Below are positions 47,976 through 58,918 of a stretch of DNA of 64,000 bases, piece by piece (position 1 is the stretch's first letter; each line of letters begins with the position of its first letter). Under the pieces are notes generated by a model. It made no database searches, was not told where the DNA came from, and was given only the letters and a program-made list of their open reading frames with translations. The translations under genes and the position numbers were made by a program. Source of the stretch: Prostheceraeus crozeri. Lineage: Eukaryota > Platyhelminthes > Polycladida > Euryleptidae. The stretch covers positions 1-64,000 of the forward strand of contig CAJQUW010011027.1 in NCBI GenBank assembly GCA_907163375.1. Reading direction: 5' to 3'.

Positions 47976-50900
47976 TCAGCGATGCGAAGGTTTTGTTTCA
48001 AAATTCAATTGTCGGTTGAATCGCTATCTTCCACCAGTGAAACGAGATGAATCAATATTTTGTTTCAAGAAATGTTATTGTCCATCAGAATATGAACTCT
48101 GCTGAGAATGGTGCTCAAAACTTTGGAAAAAGCCGGAGTACGTCATAAAGGTCACGGGTGGAAAACTTGATGTAGGCGGTACTCCAAAAATTAATAGCTG
48201 CACCAAATTCAAATCCTGACATGGGAGAAGGACGACAGATGAATATCGAGTTCTCAATTTTTACATACTCTATTACAGTAGGAAGCACAGCATAGAAAGG
48301 TCAGATAGGATGAAAATGACTTGCGACATTTATGCAATGAAGACCGAATATCTTAGATACGATAATGATCGGACAGTCCGAAACGCATATAGAAAAACAA
48401 CTACAAGGTATAGAAAAGAGGAACATCGCTGAAAATGCCTGTACTAAGTTGTGTTAACCAATTGTAGTCAAAACAATTACAAATGCACTTAAAAATCACC
48501 GCAAAAAACAACAATCTTGATAATAAGTGTTTCCTGTAATTCATCACTAATATCTGGAAAACAATCGAAGGTATAATAAATGTAACAACTGCATATACTT
48601 GTCCATAGTCTAGCTGATAGGACGAAACAATTGAAACCGTAGAGTACAAAGGGAAAAGGTTTGTCTGCATATGTGAATTTAAGGTACCTGTTAGGTATTA
48701 GTAAAATCCGGTGAATAATCAAAGGTATTGTTAAGAAGACCGATTGCAGACATAATGGCGTATATTTCATTAACACAGCATTACGTTAAAATCGAGACCA
48801 TCACTCAGCACACAAAGGTCTGAACAGCAGTCCGCGATCATGTGCATAGCTGAAACACAGTGAATCTCAAGTGTCATGGAAATCTCATGTCACAGGTATA
48901 AAAGTAAGAATAGTACAGGCTTGCGTATAGCCTGTACGATGAACCTTAAATGACGGAAAATGTGACCAAGCGATAAAGTTTTTAAAATACAAAAGGAAAT
49001 GGTCGGGATAAGATCAATTACAACAAATTTCATGAATGCACATGACAAGCGGAATAAAGTAGTGGTCAAAATATTTCAATTTCGTGTTCACACTCAAAAA
49101 ATGTTGAAGACTTATCGGTCAAACATGAGAGCAGGGGAGTCATAATCGTAGTTGTTGAACAGACGCTCTCTGTAATCAGTCACGCATGTTCAGATACACT
49201 ACATGCTCACTAAGTAGATGATTTGAATAATTTCAAATGAAAGAATGTGATCACCAGATGTCTTAACGAGCGGTGTAGAAGGAAACCTACTGATTTTCAA
49301 GTTATGTCGTACAACCCGAAGTATAGCTCCTTCAAATGAAATATGCGTTACATTGCAATAACCGCAATGTAGGTTATAAACCTTGTATGTAGGTTCAACC
49401 CAACTGATAGAAATAGGAACTTGATTTTCTGAACCTTAACTGATGATGTTAATCACCGGATGCATCAAAAATTGTATCACAGTCAGGCAGGCTAGTTAGG
49501 CTCTCAGTTCAGTAGCCATAAAATGTTGACATATAAAACTTACGGGATATATTCATTGCTAATCTCATTTTTGTTGATTTGTTCATCGTCAAATATTTGA
49601 ACAATTAGATCTTCTCATGTGCTAATACTAATTAAATGATGCTGTATAAATGAGCGTAAACCTAGCAAACTTACATATTACTTTCATTTTCCTATGTGAA
49701 AGTTTGTAATTCTATGTGCCATTTAAACATAAACAGCCGCGAATAGATTAAGAAATACAAATAGGCTACACGCAATTCGCTGCAAAAGATGGAATTTCGA
49801 CCTTCAGTCATCCGCCAAATTTTTAAATCAACATGTGATAGTTAAGTGACCTTGATCGTTGATTGTAGATGAAAATATTGAACATGCAGTGTATAAAAAT
49901 ATTGCAGGATTATAATTACGATAGGCTGGCTTAGGGAAATGCAACATTAGGTAAATGCGACTAGGTTGTAGCCAAAACCAATAGCTCATAGCCAAGAAAC
50001 CGTTCAGTTTGCATCCATATGTGCCTGCATCGATAGCCAATCTCTAAGGCATTTTATTTCGCAAAAGTATTGCATACCACCCTGGCACTTGGTGAACGAT
50101 TTGGCAGTTTTTGAAAATTGGGCCTTATTTGGTTTACTCTGCAACAAATTTTGTTTGCTGTCAAGAGAAGCAAGCTGGAATTAAATATGGGCGACCTTTT
50201 ACATCACAGTAAGATGTCAAGTTCATCCACACGTAATACCTCGATACGTAATATAATCGATCGAATACCTCTTCATTATTTACGTAGCCCGATCGATTTT
50301 GGTAGTGAAAAGCAGGTCCGGGGTAAATGCGACAAGGCCCATCGAGATAGGTGCGACAACGTGCAAAATTTTGATTTTTGTCGCTTAAGTTTTTGATACA
50401 CTCCTGCATGTGTCAATAAAATCGTCACCAACATATTTTGAAATCATAGATGTCTCAAAGGACAATAGGGTGCAATGCTCAAGATCCAAGCTTGTTTCGA
50501 GTTCATGGATTTCGATCGATTAATAACAGCTAGATGCCATTTCGAGTCAATCAAACGAAAGGATCTACGTCCAGAAAGAACGAGAAACCTTTACGATATT
50601 TAGGCCTAATTCTGATATTCTTTTCTCTAATGCGCTCGTATATTTCTAAAATAGGCTAATTCTGTTTTTGAACGTATATCAGTTGTAGCATTTCATGCAT
50701 GTATCCTATTTAAAAATAGACCTATTCAGCTTCAAAATACGCTTACATACTATAAACACTGCCCATTTTTATCTCACATAAACATAAATCTACACTAGTG
50801 ACATGCCACGCGTGATTCAGGCGTAATTACGGAACACCCCAAACATCCGTGGTTAAGGACATTCTATTCTTCTACCCGCGTATACATGCGCTGCTTTAAG

Positions 50901-51558
50901 AGTCAGAAATCACTTGATCTGATGCTGTTAAAACATGGGAGATGTTTAAGAATACGCGCGGGCGAGCGTTTATAGTTTGCGCGTCGTCCACGGTTGTCTG
51001 CGCTGCCGCTTGAACCACTAAGATGAACCGCTAAGCATGTTCTGTCTTCCCTGAACATGAAATTGAGGTCCTATCACATTGTTTAGCCTCTGATACAGGC
51101 AGACACATGAGACGCAAAGTCTATATAACAGGACTGCCAACTATACTTACATATATAACCTATATTGCAGCAATATCCCGCATATCCACGAATGTTTGGG
51201 GTCATGTGCAATTACGCGTGATTGAGCGTGGCATGTCACCTAGTGTATCGAAATAATGAGCTACATCAATTCTGCAATCACAAATAAACCAAGATCCACT
51301 TCTATATGTGAAAATGTCTATTCTAGGTAGCGATTAGGTAGCACTTAGGATTTTCTTGTAAAGGTGCGAAACACATCACCGTCATCTCATACTGCATTCC
51401 CAACACATCATCGGAGTTTAATTCGCAACACTGTATCAAAACGTACTCAGATGCAAAAACACCCAGCCCATGTCGTATTTACCCCAATCATGAGGTAAAA
51501 AAGACTTTGAAGTCACTTACTTTGACATCCAACTTAGAGAAACTTATAATTCCATGAT
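47976..51558. other. Central region of the foldback element, no transposase seen
   Basis: 3.6 kb of single-copy AT-rich sequence. Open frames on both strands are at most about 96 codons and show no recognisable domain. A smaller inverted-repeat transposon lies at 50793-51245. Confidence 0.6.
50793..51245. mobile_element. MITE with TA target and about 55-bp inverted ends
   Basis: CACTAGTGACATGCCACGCG at the left answers CGTGGCATGTCACCTAGTG at the right, continuing imperfectly through GCGTAATTAC and CCCCAAACAT. TA flanks on both sides (50791-50792, 51246-51247). 453 bp, non-coding. Nested in the foldback core. Confidence 0.75.
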
Positions 51559-53124
51559 CATAAATGGGCAGTATTCTTGTAGTTACTGTACAATAACCGG
51601 TATTTACCGGTCGTAGGAGTGCTGGAGTGTCGGAGAAGTGTGTGTTCAAACTCAGACTGGATTAGTAGAACACTCTTCCACCGGTTATAGCACTGTACAA
51701 ACTCATTTTCCATGTAGCACCAATTGATTTGTTCATAAATGGGCAGTATTCTTGTAGTTACTGTACAATAACCGGTATTTACCGGTCGTAGGAGTGCTGG
51801 AGTGTCGGAGAAGTGTGTGTTCAAACTCAGACTGGATTAGTAGAACACTCTTCCCCCGGTTAGAGCACTGTACAAACTCATTTTCCATGTATCACCAATT
51901 GATTTGTTCATAAATGGGCAGTATTCTTGTAGTTACTGTACAATAACCGGTATTTACCGGTCGTAGGAGTGCTGGAGTGTCGGAGAAGTGTGTGTTCAAA
52001 CTCAGACTGGATTAGTAGAACACTCTTCCACCGGTTAGAGCACTGTACGAACTCATTTTCCATGTAGCACCAATTGATTTGTTCATAAATGGGCAGTATT
52101 CTTGTAGTTACTGTACAATAACCGGTATTTACCGGTCGTAGGAGTGCTGGAGTGTCGGAGAAGTGTGTGTTCAAACTCAGACTGGATTAGTAGAACACTC
52201 TTCCACCGGTTAGAGCACTGTACAAACTCATTTTCCATGTAGCACCAATTGATTTGTTCATAAATGGGCAGTATTCTTGTAGTTACTGTACAATAACCGG
52301 TATTTACCGGTCGTAGGAGTGCTGGAGTGTCGGAGAAGTGTGTGTTCAAACTCAGACTGGATTAGTAGAACACTCTTCCACCGGTTAGAGCACTGTACAA
52401 ACTCATTTTCCATGTATCACCAATTGATTTGTTCATAAATGGGCAGTATTCTTGTAGTTACTGTACAATAACCGGTATTTACCGGTCGTAGGAGTGCTGG
52501 AGTGTCGGAGAAGTGTGTGTTCAAACTCAGACTGGATTAGTAGAACACTCTTCCACCGGTTAGAGCACTGTACAAACTCATTTTCCATGTAGCACCAATT
52601 GATTTGTTCATAAATGGGCAGTATTCTTGTAGTTACTGTACAATAACCGGTATTTACCGGTCGTAGGAGTGCTGGAGTGTCGGAGAAGTGTGTGTTCAAA
52701 CTCAGACTGGATTAGTAGAACACTCTTCCACCGGTTAGAGCACTGTACAAACTCATTTTCCATGTAGCACCAATTGATTTGTTCATAAATGGGCAGTATT
52801 CTTGTAGTTACTGTACAATAACCGGTATTTACCGGTCGTAGGAGTGCTGGAGTGTCGGAGAAGTGTGTGTTCAAACTCAGACTGGATTAGTAGAACACTC
52901 TTCCACCGGTTAGAGCACTGTACAAACTCATTTTCCATGTAGCACCAATTGATTTGTTCATAAATGGGCAGTATTCTTGTAGTTACTGTACAATAACCGG
53001 TATTTACCGGTCGTAGGAGTGCTGGAGTGTCGGAGAAGTGTGTGTTCAAACTCAGACTGGATTAGTAGAACACTCTTCCACCGGTTAGAGCACTGTACAA
53101 ACTCATTTTCCATGTAGCACCAAC
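51559..53124 (-). repeat. 175-bp tandem array, right arm (about 8.9 copies)
   Basis: Same monomer as 44855-47975 in reverse orientation, roughly half the copy number, equally homogeneous. Confidence 0.95.
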
Positions 53125-53477
53125 AACTTTTCTGGAAAATCTTATCATTTTTTGAAAAAATCGGTTTTTGGCGGTTTTTTCCGGTTGTTCGTGTAAGGAA
53201 AGTTCTGGAAGTTGCTGTACAAACTCAGTTTTTTGCTCTTGTATCTAAATTTTTCCATCGGAATGCTGTACAAACTCGCTAACCAGGTAGCACCAATACT
53301 TGCACCAATTTTTCGAATTTAAATTTGAATTTTGAAGGTGAAGGAGTTCGAATTTTGGAAAAATTTTTGGCTGTACAAACTCTGCGTCATCAGTAGTACC
53401 TGAACATGTGGTTTCCTATTCTGTACAAACTCTATTCTTAAAGTTGGTGTTGAAGTTGGTGCTAACTTCAACGACAT

Positions 53478-53486
53478 TTGTTCATA
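53478..53486. repeat. Target site duplication of the foldback element, right (TTGTTCATA)
   Basis: Matches 44491-44499 exactly. Confidence 0.92.
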
Positions 53487-54361
53487 TCTGTCTTCGTTTA
53501 GATGTGAGACACCATTTAAGATTTTGGGAGATTGTCGAAAAACGACAGTTAGAATTTGGGACGTTTTGGTCTGTAGCGCCAAAACAAAGCATCGGATGGG
53601 AAAACGGACGCCAGATTCAGATTCAGCGTGAAATTCTGCATTGGTAAGGTGAATTTGAAAGCAATCGGAGAGAAAAAGTTTCGCTGACTTCCCCCCTCTC
53701 GGCACCGACCTTCCAACTTTGCTTCTAGTGGACGGATTTTGTCGTGCCATAGCTCGTTTGAAAGCTAAGAGTGATACAAATTCAGTGAAAGAAACGGCTT
53801 GTTCATATCTGTCTTCGTTTAGATGTGAGACGCCATTTAAAATTTTGGGAGATTGTCGAAAAACGACAGAGTTAGAATTTTGGACGTTTTGGGCTGTAGC
53901 GCCAAAACGAAGCATCGGATGGGAAAACGGATTTCAGATTTGGAATCAGCGTCAAATTCTCTATCAACATGGTGAGTTTCAAGTCAATCGGCGAGAAAAA
54001 ATTTTCAACATTTTTTGAAAAACGACAGAGTTAGAATTTGGGACGCTTTGGTCTGTAGCGCCAAAACGAAGCATCGGATGGGAAAACGGAGGCCAGATTC
54101 GGATTCAGCGTGAAATTCTGCATCGGTATGGAGAATTTGATAGCAATCGGAGAGAAAAAGTTTCGCTGACGTCCCCCCCCCTCGGCACCGACCTTCCAAC
54201 TTTGCTTCTAATGGACGGATTTTGTCGTGCAATAGCTCGTTTGAAAGCTAAGAGTGAGACAAATTCAGTGAAAGAAACGGTTTGTTCATATCTGTCTTCG
54301 TTTAGATGTGAGACGCCATTCAAGATTTTGGGAGATTAGCGAAAAAACGACAGAGTTAGAA
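53487..54361 (+). repeat. Polinton-2 terminal repeat, inner part
   Basis: Continuation of 43859-44499 beyond the foldback insertion. Two modules with CGACAGAGTTAGAATTT, GTCGTGCCATAGCTCG or GTCGTGCAATAGCTCG and C tracts near 53690 and 54172. Similarity to the Polinton-1 arms fades near 54361. No gene. Confidence 0.8.
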
Positions 54362-54429
54362 TTTCACAAGAAACAGCTCCAGCGGGCGAATGAAGGCTCG
54401 GATTGGTAAACGGAGGCCAGATTTGGAAT

Positions 54430-54600
54430 CAGCTTGATTTTATTGTCTAATGAGGATCATCATCCAATGAGAATCAAGCATTTCTATATAAATTGCGAAC
54501 CTTCCACAGTGAATATCATTCCATCGTTGAATCGCACGAGTGACGGACGCACATTTTCTCTCTCCCTAGTTCCCTATTCTATTATCCAACTAAAATGGTA
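54430..54600 (+). promoter_or_regulatory. Polinton-2 copy of the shared promoter
   Basis: A CCAAT box (near 54474), TATAAAT at 54487-54493, leader GAATCGCACGAGTGACGG from 54529 (42 bp after the TATA), then ATG at 54595 followed by GTAAGT. Spacing is identical to 24767-24935. Confidence 0.75.
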
Positions 54601-55368
54601 AGTCGCTACTTCCCTCCCTCTCCTCCCTTGAACGTAAACTTAATACAATCTTTTTTCATTTTCAGGCATACTCTATCTGCTGCACTAGTAGGACAAAATG
54701 GCGGTCAAACGTTACAAGGTTCGCTACGATCAGATCATCTACAACTGAGGCCAGTTGAAGAAACAACCAAGGTACATAATCCTACACCGCTACAGCGTAA
54801 ATTTAAACAAGTCTTGCGTTATGACGATCATAGCGTAGTACTCCAAACGGGAATGCTCCCTTCCACGGATGTCAAGATAATGCGCAGTCAGTATGGGGAC
54901 TACATACTGATCCCCGTGAGTCCGTATATTCGCCGCCAACTTGATATTATTGAGGAGTACGTGACATTAAATATGGACATTCCTACTCCTCTTGCTCAAG
55001 AGTGGAAGGCGAGAGATGACAATGATACTCCCTATAGAAAGATTTGGGATGGTAATCACATTCGCCTACCGGTATCACATTGGTATAGTTATTATAAAAA
55101 GGGTGGAGATGAATCAATACCCATCAGATGTGATGAGCTCGGAGAAGGTACTTGGGATATCCTTTTCAAAGTGAATGGGCTATATTATGGTCGACACAAG
55201 GATAATAAAATAGTCTCTCTCTCCATGCATATGGAATCCATCCTATATATTCCAAAACCACCCAACGTGGACGACATAATTGATCAAATCCTTAACAGCA
55301 GTGGTACGAAGCGCAAGTCGGAGAAGAATGCTGCATCAAAACGCAAATCAAAGAAGGAGAATTACTAG
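54595..55368 (+). CDS. Polinton-2 counterpart of the start-codon-intron gene
   Basis: Matches 23994-24769 of Polinton-1 with a handful of amino-acid changes. A donor follows the ATG directly, and an acceptor TTTTCAG ends at 54665. Function unknown. It has the same basic KRKSEKN-type tail. Confidence 0.6.
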   Translation: MVSRYFPPSPPLNVNLIQSFFIFRHTLSAALVGQNGGQTLQGSLRSDHLQLRPVEETTKVHNPTPLQRKFKQVLRYDDHSVVLQTGMLPSTDVKIMRSQYGDYILIPVSPYIRRQLDIIEEYVTLNMDIPTPLAQEWKARDDNDTPYRKIWDGNHIRLPVSHWYSYYKKGGDESIPIRCDELGEGTWDILFKVNGLYYGRHKDNKIVSLSMHMESILYIPKPPNVDDIIDQILNSSGTKRKSEKNAASKRKSKKENY

Positions 55369-55528
55369 TCCTTTCCTAACTCTACCCTATGACAATTCGC
55401 TTATGTGCTTTGAGTGTCGTAGACGTGGTCTTATTAGATACATTTTACTTCTTCGTTGCCATCATATCATTTGTGTATTTTGTCGTGAAAAGCATCGATG
55501 TAATTCTTCATTTTGTAATATGTTATAG
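55280..55528 (+). CDS. Polinton-2 small RING-like zinc protein
   Basis: Counterpart of 23834-24082 with one visible difference. Cys/His ligands CFEC, CHHIICVFC and CNSSFC are all kept. The likely start is the internal Met before CFEC, at 55403. Confidence 0.5.
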   Translation: MIKSLTAVVRSASRRRMLHQNANQRRRITSPFLTLPYDNSLMCFECRRRGLIRYILLLRCHHIICVFCREKHRCNSSFCNML

Positions 55529-55562
55529 AACGTTTCCTTAGATGTGTAAATTTCCGTTTTAG

Positions 55563-56111
55563 GCTTCTATCATCATTTTTATGGATTGTGAGGGTGAACC
55601 TGTACAGGAGCTCAGTGCTATTGCTATGAACAATTGGACATATCAGATTGTTAGTGTCTATCATCAACATGCCAACTGCGATCCCAATGTTGATCAATGG
55701 GCGAGAAAACACATTCATTGACTTAATCTGAAATATTTGCAAGACTATGGCTTTTCTTGTGAGAGTGCTCTTCTTATTGACTTTAAACGATGGTTAGCTG
55801 CTTTCAATGTTATACGCATCTTTTGTAATAATCCTGGTAAGGAGAGGAAAGTATTTCCCAATCTAATCATTGATGATATTTTGCTCCCGCCTTGGGATAG
55901 TAGAGTGAATCAACATTATCATGAAGTCACGAAACGTTTTAAGGATTTGTGTGTTCCTATTTTGTCTGTTCGTTGTAGTAGCTACGTTCATAACCAATGC
56001 TTCTTTCCTCCTTACCTCAACACTGCCAAAGTCCTGTATGGTTATCATTGCTCGCTGTATGATAGTTACCAGCTGTATCTATTTTATCTCTTTCAAACCA
56101 TTGATTTATAA
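55563..56111 (+). CDS. Polinton-2 DEDDh nuclease-like gene
   Basis: Counterpart of 23251-23799. It has the same acceptor (CCGTTTTAG ending at 55562), D-x-E start and HCSLYD motif. High identity to Polinton-1. Confidence 0.55.
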
Positions 56112-56195
56112 TGCATGCTTGTTACCGTTATTCAATAAATGTTACTATGAGAAGAGTTGTTTTCATGCAATGGATGGGTTAGATAAAGGGCGATC

Positions 56196-56606
56196 ATGTC
56201 TTTCTCAAACGACTGCGGAACATTACATTTTCATAGGCAAAGTTTAAAAGGAGCTGTTCAAGATTATGTGATAAATTTTCATAAAGATGAGACCGACATC
56301 GAAGCAGTGGTCGATGATGCTAGCAGTCTATTTCTAGAGTTAATGAATACATTCTCTGATAGCATTATCATGGCGCGATTAGTTGCGAAAATTAAGTTTA
56401 GTCATTTTGGAAAGGAAGAGGTGGAAAGTTGCTCTTTCCATTTTGCTTCTTATTCAATGGAAGTGGTAGATCACCCCCAAGAATTTTTTAAAAGACATAT
56501 GATAAAAATTGCTGAACGTCTTAACGCATTTAACCATCATGGTAGCAGTCTAGTGATTGAAGCGATTTCAGATATTCACATTCAACTTTCCATAAAGAAA
56601 AATTGA
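56196..56606 (+). CDS. Polinton-2 homolog of the polymerase N-terminal module
   Basis: Counterpart of 22753-23163, 136 codons, a few substitutions (for example Q for E near 104). Its stop overlaps the next start. Confidence 0.62.
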   Translation: MSFSNDCGTLHFHRQSLKGAVQDYVINFHKDETDIEAVVDDASSLFLELMNTFSDSIIMARLVAKIKFSHFGKEEVESCSFHFASYSMEVVDHPQEFFKRHMIKIAERLNAFNHHGSSLVIEAISDIHIQLSIKKN

Positions 56607-56974
56607 AAATGCAGTGGTACTTGATTGTAGCACAACTGGTTTTCGAGCTATGTCTGCTCACTCTCGAAGTATATTCCTTCTGTACATGTGTCTATTATTT
56701 AGAAAAGGCTAGCAAATTCATATATTCAAAAAGACTTGCTATAGACGTTACCAGTAACGGTGAAACTATGTGTTGCGATGCATGTAAGCGAAAGGATGGA
56801 AATGAAAAGCGCATCTTCAAGAGATGTAAGCATGCTTTTTGTCAACGCTGTTTCATACGTAATTGCATTCAACTTTGCAAATGTAGCCACTGTGATTTTG
56901 CTCATTTCGAGTGTCACTTATGTCGCAATGGTACCTATGCAAATGTGGTAAAGATAGGTTTTAGCAAAGACTAA
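56603..56974 (+). CDS. Polinton-2 membrane-anchored RING-like protein
   Basis: Counterpart of 22427-22756, 123 codons here, with all RING ligands kept. The hydrophobic N-terminus is identical. Confidence 0.6.
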   Translation: MKMQWYLIVAQLVFELCLLTLEVYSFCTCVYYLEKASKFIYSKRLAIDVTSNGETMCCDACKRKDGNEKRIFKRCKHAFCQRCFIRNCIQLCKCSHCDFAHFECHLCRNGTYANVVKIGFSKD

Positions 56975-56982
56975 CACGGAAA

Positions 56983-57363
56983 ATGGCGAAACGTAAAATG
57001 ACGAAACGTAAAATGACGAAACGTAAAAGTCAAAAGTCTTCAAAGTTTTCTTCAGCCATTCAAGCTCTCCGACGAATGAAAGCCAATCAGCGATACAATG
57101 CTATACGACATGCTAACGATAAATTCATTTGTGAAATTATTTCTCATGTCAGAAAGTTGAGGACGAAGAAATTAGCACCAAAACAACGAAAGTTACTTAA
57201 GCGATATGCTACGAAATTGCGTTTCATCTCCAATCCTAAAGTCGCCCTTCAAAGAAAGAGGAAAACTCTAACACAAAAGGGCGGTTTCCTTTCAGCAATA
57301 CTTCCAATGATAGCTCCTGCCGTGGGCAACCTATTGGGAAATATCTTTGGCTCTAAGCGTTAA
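56983..57363 (+). CDS. Polinton-2 small basic core-like protein
   Basis: Counterpart of 22019-22375. The N-terminal MAKRKMTKRK block is duplicated and a few residues are added, 126 codons in all. The rest is identical, including the Gly-rich tail. Confidence 0.7.
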   Translation: MAKRKMTKRKMTKRKSQKSSKFSSAIQALRRMKANQRYNAIRHANDKFICEIISHVRKLRTKKLAPKQRKLLKRYATKLRFISNPKVALQRKRKTLTQKGGFLSAILPMIAPAVGNLLGNIFGSKR

Positions 57364-58012
57364 TTATGCAAATGTTGAGTCTCAAAGTAATAAAATGGAT
57401 TTCAGACTTCAATGTGATAAAGTTCTGACTGTATCAGGTCCATCTCATGCAGGTAAAACTGTTTTCACGCTGAATTTATTGGATAAAAGAAGGGAGTTGT
57501 TTAAGGAACCTATCAATCGAGTGATTTGGTGTTATGGTATTTATCAACCGTCGCTGTTTCAGGAATTGCAAAGTCGCAACTTTATTCGACATGAAGGAAT
57601 TATTCCAGTGGATAAACTTCAGTCTAATGATGTTGTTGTATTGGATGATTTATTAAAAGAAAGTAAGAATTCAAAAGATGTTACAGATATGTTCACTCGC
57701 GCAGCACATCATAAAAGGTGCTTTATCATCTATATCACACAAAATTTCTTTCCTGATGGAAAAGAAGCTCGTACACGAAACCTAAATACACACTATTATG
57801 CTATTTTCAAGAATCCGCGAGATAAAAGTCAATTTGAAATTTTAGCGCGACAAGTTGCACCCAGAGGATCAAAAGCCTTAATTGAAATTTTTCAAGCAGC
57901 TACTGAAAAACCATACGGTTACTTATTCATTGACTTTACGCAAGAGTGTCCGGAAGAATTTAGATTTCGAAGTGATATTTTGAAAACTCCCATGATTATC
58001 TACAAACTATGA
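57347..58012 (+). CDS. Polinton-2 packaging ATPase
   Basis: 221 codons, nearly identical to 21370-22035. Walker A GPSHAGKT and Walker B VVVLDD are kept. It overlaps both neighbours. Confidence 0.92.
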   Translation: MALSVNYANVESQSNKMDFRLQCDKVLTVSGPSHAGKTVFTLNLLDKRRELFKEPINRVIWCYGIYQPSLFQELQSRNFIRHEGIIPVDKLQSNDVVVLDDLLKESKNSKDVTDMFTRAAHHKRCFIIYITQNFFPDGKEARTRNLNTHYYAIFKNPRDKSQFEILARQVAPRGSKALIEIFQAATEKPYGYLFIDFTQECPEEFRFRSDILKTPMIIYKL

Positions 58013-58701
58013 GTTCTTATTCTCGCATGATTGTTATTCCTCAGGATGAATATGTACAATTGACTGCCATGCAGCAAGTAAAGCAACCTCTTGCAAATCA
58101 AATGTATAGGAAAGAAATAGATTATCAGCAAAATGTTCATATCAAAGATCCACATCGTGCTGTATTATTACAATCGGAAACTGTTGAGCAATTGAAAAAC
58201 TTGAAGAATAAGATGCGTGACTCTGTATCGACTGCTACACCTTTAGCATCTCGCGCACATGCCATATCTCTTTTCAATAGTATTGAACCCCATCTCAATG
58301 TAAATGATAGAGGAGAAATCATTACAGATGAAAATAAAGTGATTGATGCTTCACCTTATGAAGACTTGATTCAGTATGCGACACGTAGAAAGCGCCGTCA
58401 GGGCTATGTTCTACCTGGTTGGTCATACTTTCTTAAACTATTGAAAAAGCATAATGTGCCAAAATTTGCTTTGAATAATGAGACATTGAAAGAACTTGAT
58501 TCAACAGTGGCTACTGCTCCATTGCTTCAGACGATGAAAATGCCAACAAATTGGTTTAAGACGTCACCTGCTACATCCCCTCCCACACTCACTAAGCAAA
58601 CAAGAGGAAGAACTCGACGTAGATCTACATCACCACTAAAACTAGTAAAAGGAAAACGTAAAACAGCTCCTCCCAGGAAATACATGTTCTCAGACTATTA
58701 A
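58009..58701 (+). CDS. Polinton-2 conserved unknown protein
   Basis: Counterpart of 20681-21373, 230 codons, few substitutions, same ATGA overlap with the ATPase. Confidence 0.7.
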   Translation: MSSYSRMIVIPQDEYVQLTAMQQVKQPLANQMYRKEIDYQQNVHIKDPHRAVLLQSETVEQLKNLKNKMRDSVSTATPLASRAHAISLFNSIEPHLNVNDRGEIITDENKVIDASPYEDLIQYATRRKRRQGYVLPGWSYFLKLLKKHNVPKFALNNETLKELDSTVATAPLLQTMKMPTNWFKTSPATSPPTLTKQTRGRTRRRSTSPLKLVKGKRKTAPPRKYMFSDY

Positions 58702-58702
58702 T

Positions 58703-58918
58703 ATGAAGCAGATGTGTTGCTTGCCATGTAATGAGCCGCCAGAGGTGAATGTCGTTGTCACTTGCACTTGCTGCGCCAGCTCTCATAATGAAACCCCTAA
58801 GCAATGTGAACACGATCGCCAAACCGCTAAAGCTAAATGCTGCAGTTGTTGTAAATGTAGAAAGGCAAGAAAACAAAAAGATGAGAAGGAGGAAAAAGAG
58901 TCAGTCGTCATCGACTGA
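58703..58918 (+). CDS. Polinton-2 small Cys-rich protein
   Basis: Counterpart of 20464-20679 with all 12 cysteines kept. It overlaps the integrase start in another frame. Confidence 0.55.
   Translation: MKQMCCLPCNEPPEVNVVVTCTCCASSHNETPKQCEHDRQTAKAKCCSCCKCRKARKQKDEKEEKESVVID

Larger units (their letters stand above)
44500..53477. mobile_element. Giant foldback (FB/TU-like) element, 8978 bp
   Basis: Termini ATGTCGTTGAAGTTAGCACC and its reverse complement, flanked by a perfect 9-bp duplication. Each arm has an outer unique part of about 355 bp (44500-44854; 53125-53477) and an inner array of 175-bp repeats. The central 3.6 kb (47976-51558) is non-repetitive and shows no transposase. Nine-bp duplications and arms made of tandem repeats are known for Drosophila FB elements, and sea urchin TU elements are similar in build. 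Foldback and MULE-type relatives are the likely source of the transposase. Non-autonomous, inserted into Polinton-2, hence younger than it. Confidence 0.9.

Noticed and set aside
44929-48019. Series of identical 88-codon frames (MNTHFSDTPALLRPV...) in both 175-bp arrays
   Set aside because: They arise from the tandem repeat itself. The period is not a multiple of three, each frame spans about one and a half monomers, and there is no coding signature.
50118-50409. Overlapping 92- and 82-codon frames on both strands in the foldback core
   Set aside because: No recognisable domain, no start context, and the sequence is AT-rich. It does not resemble a transposase.
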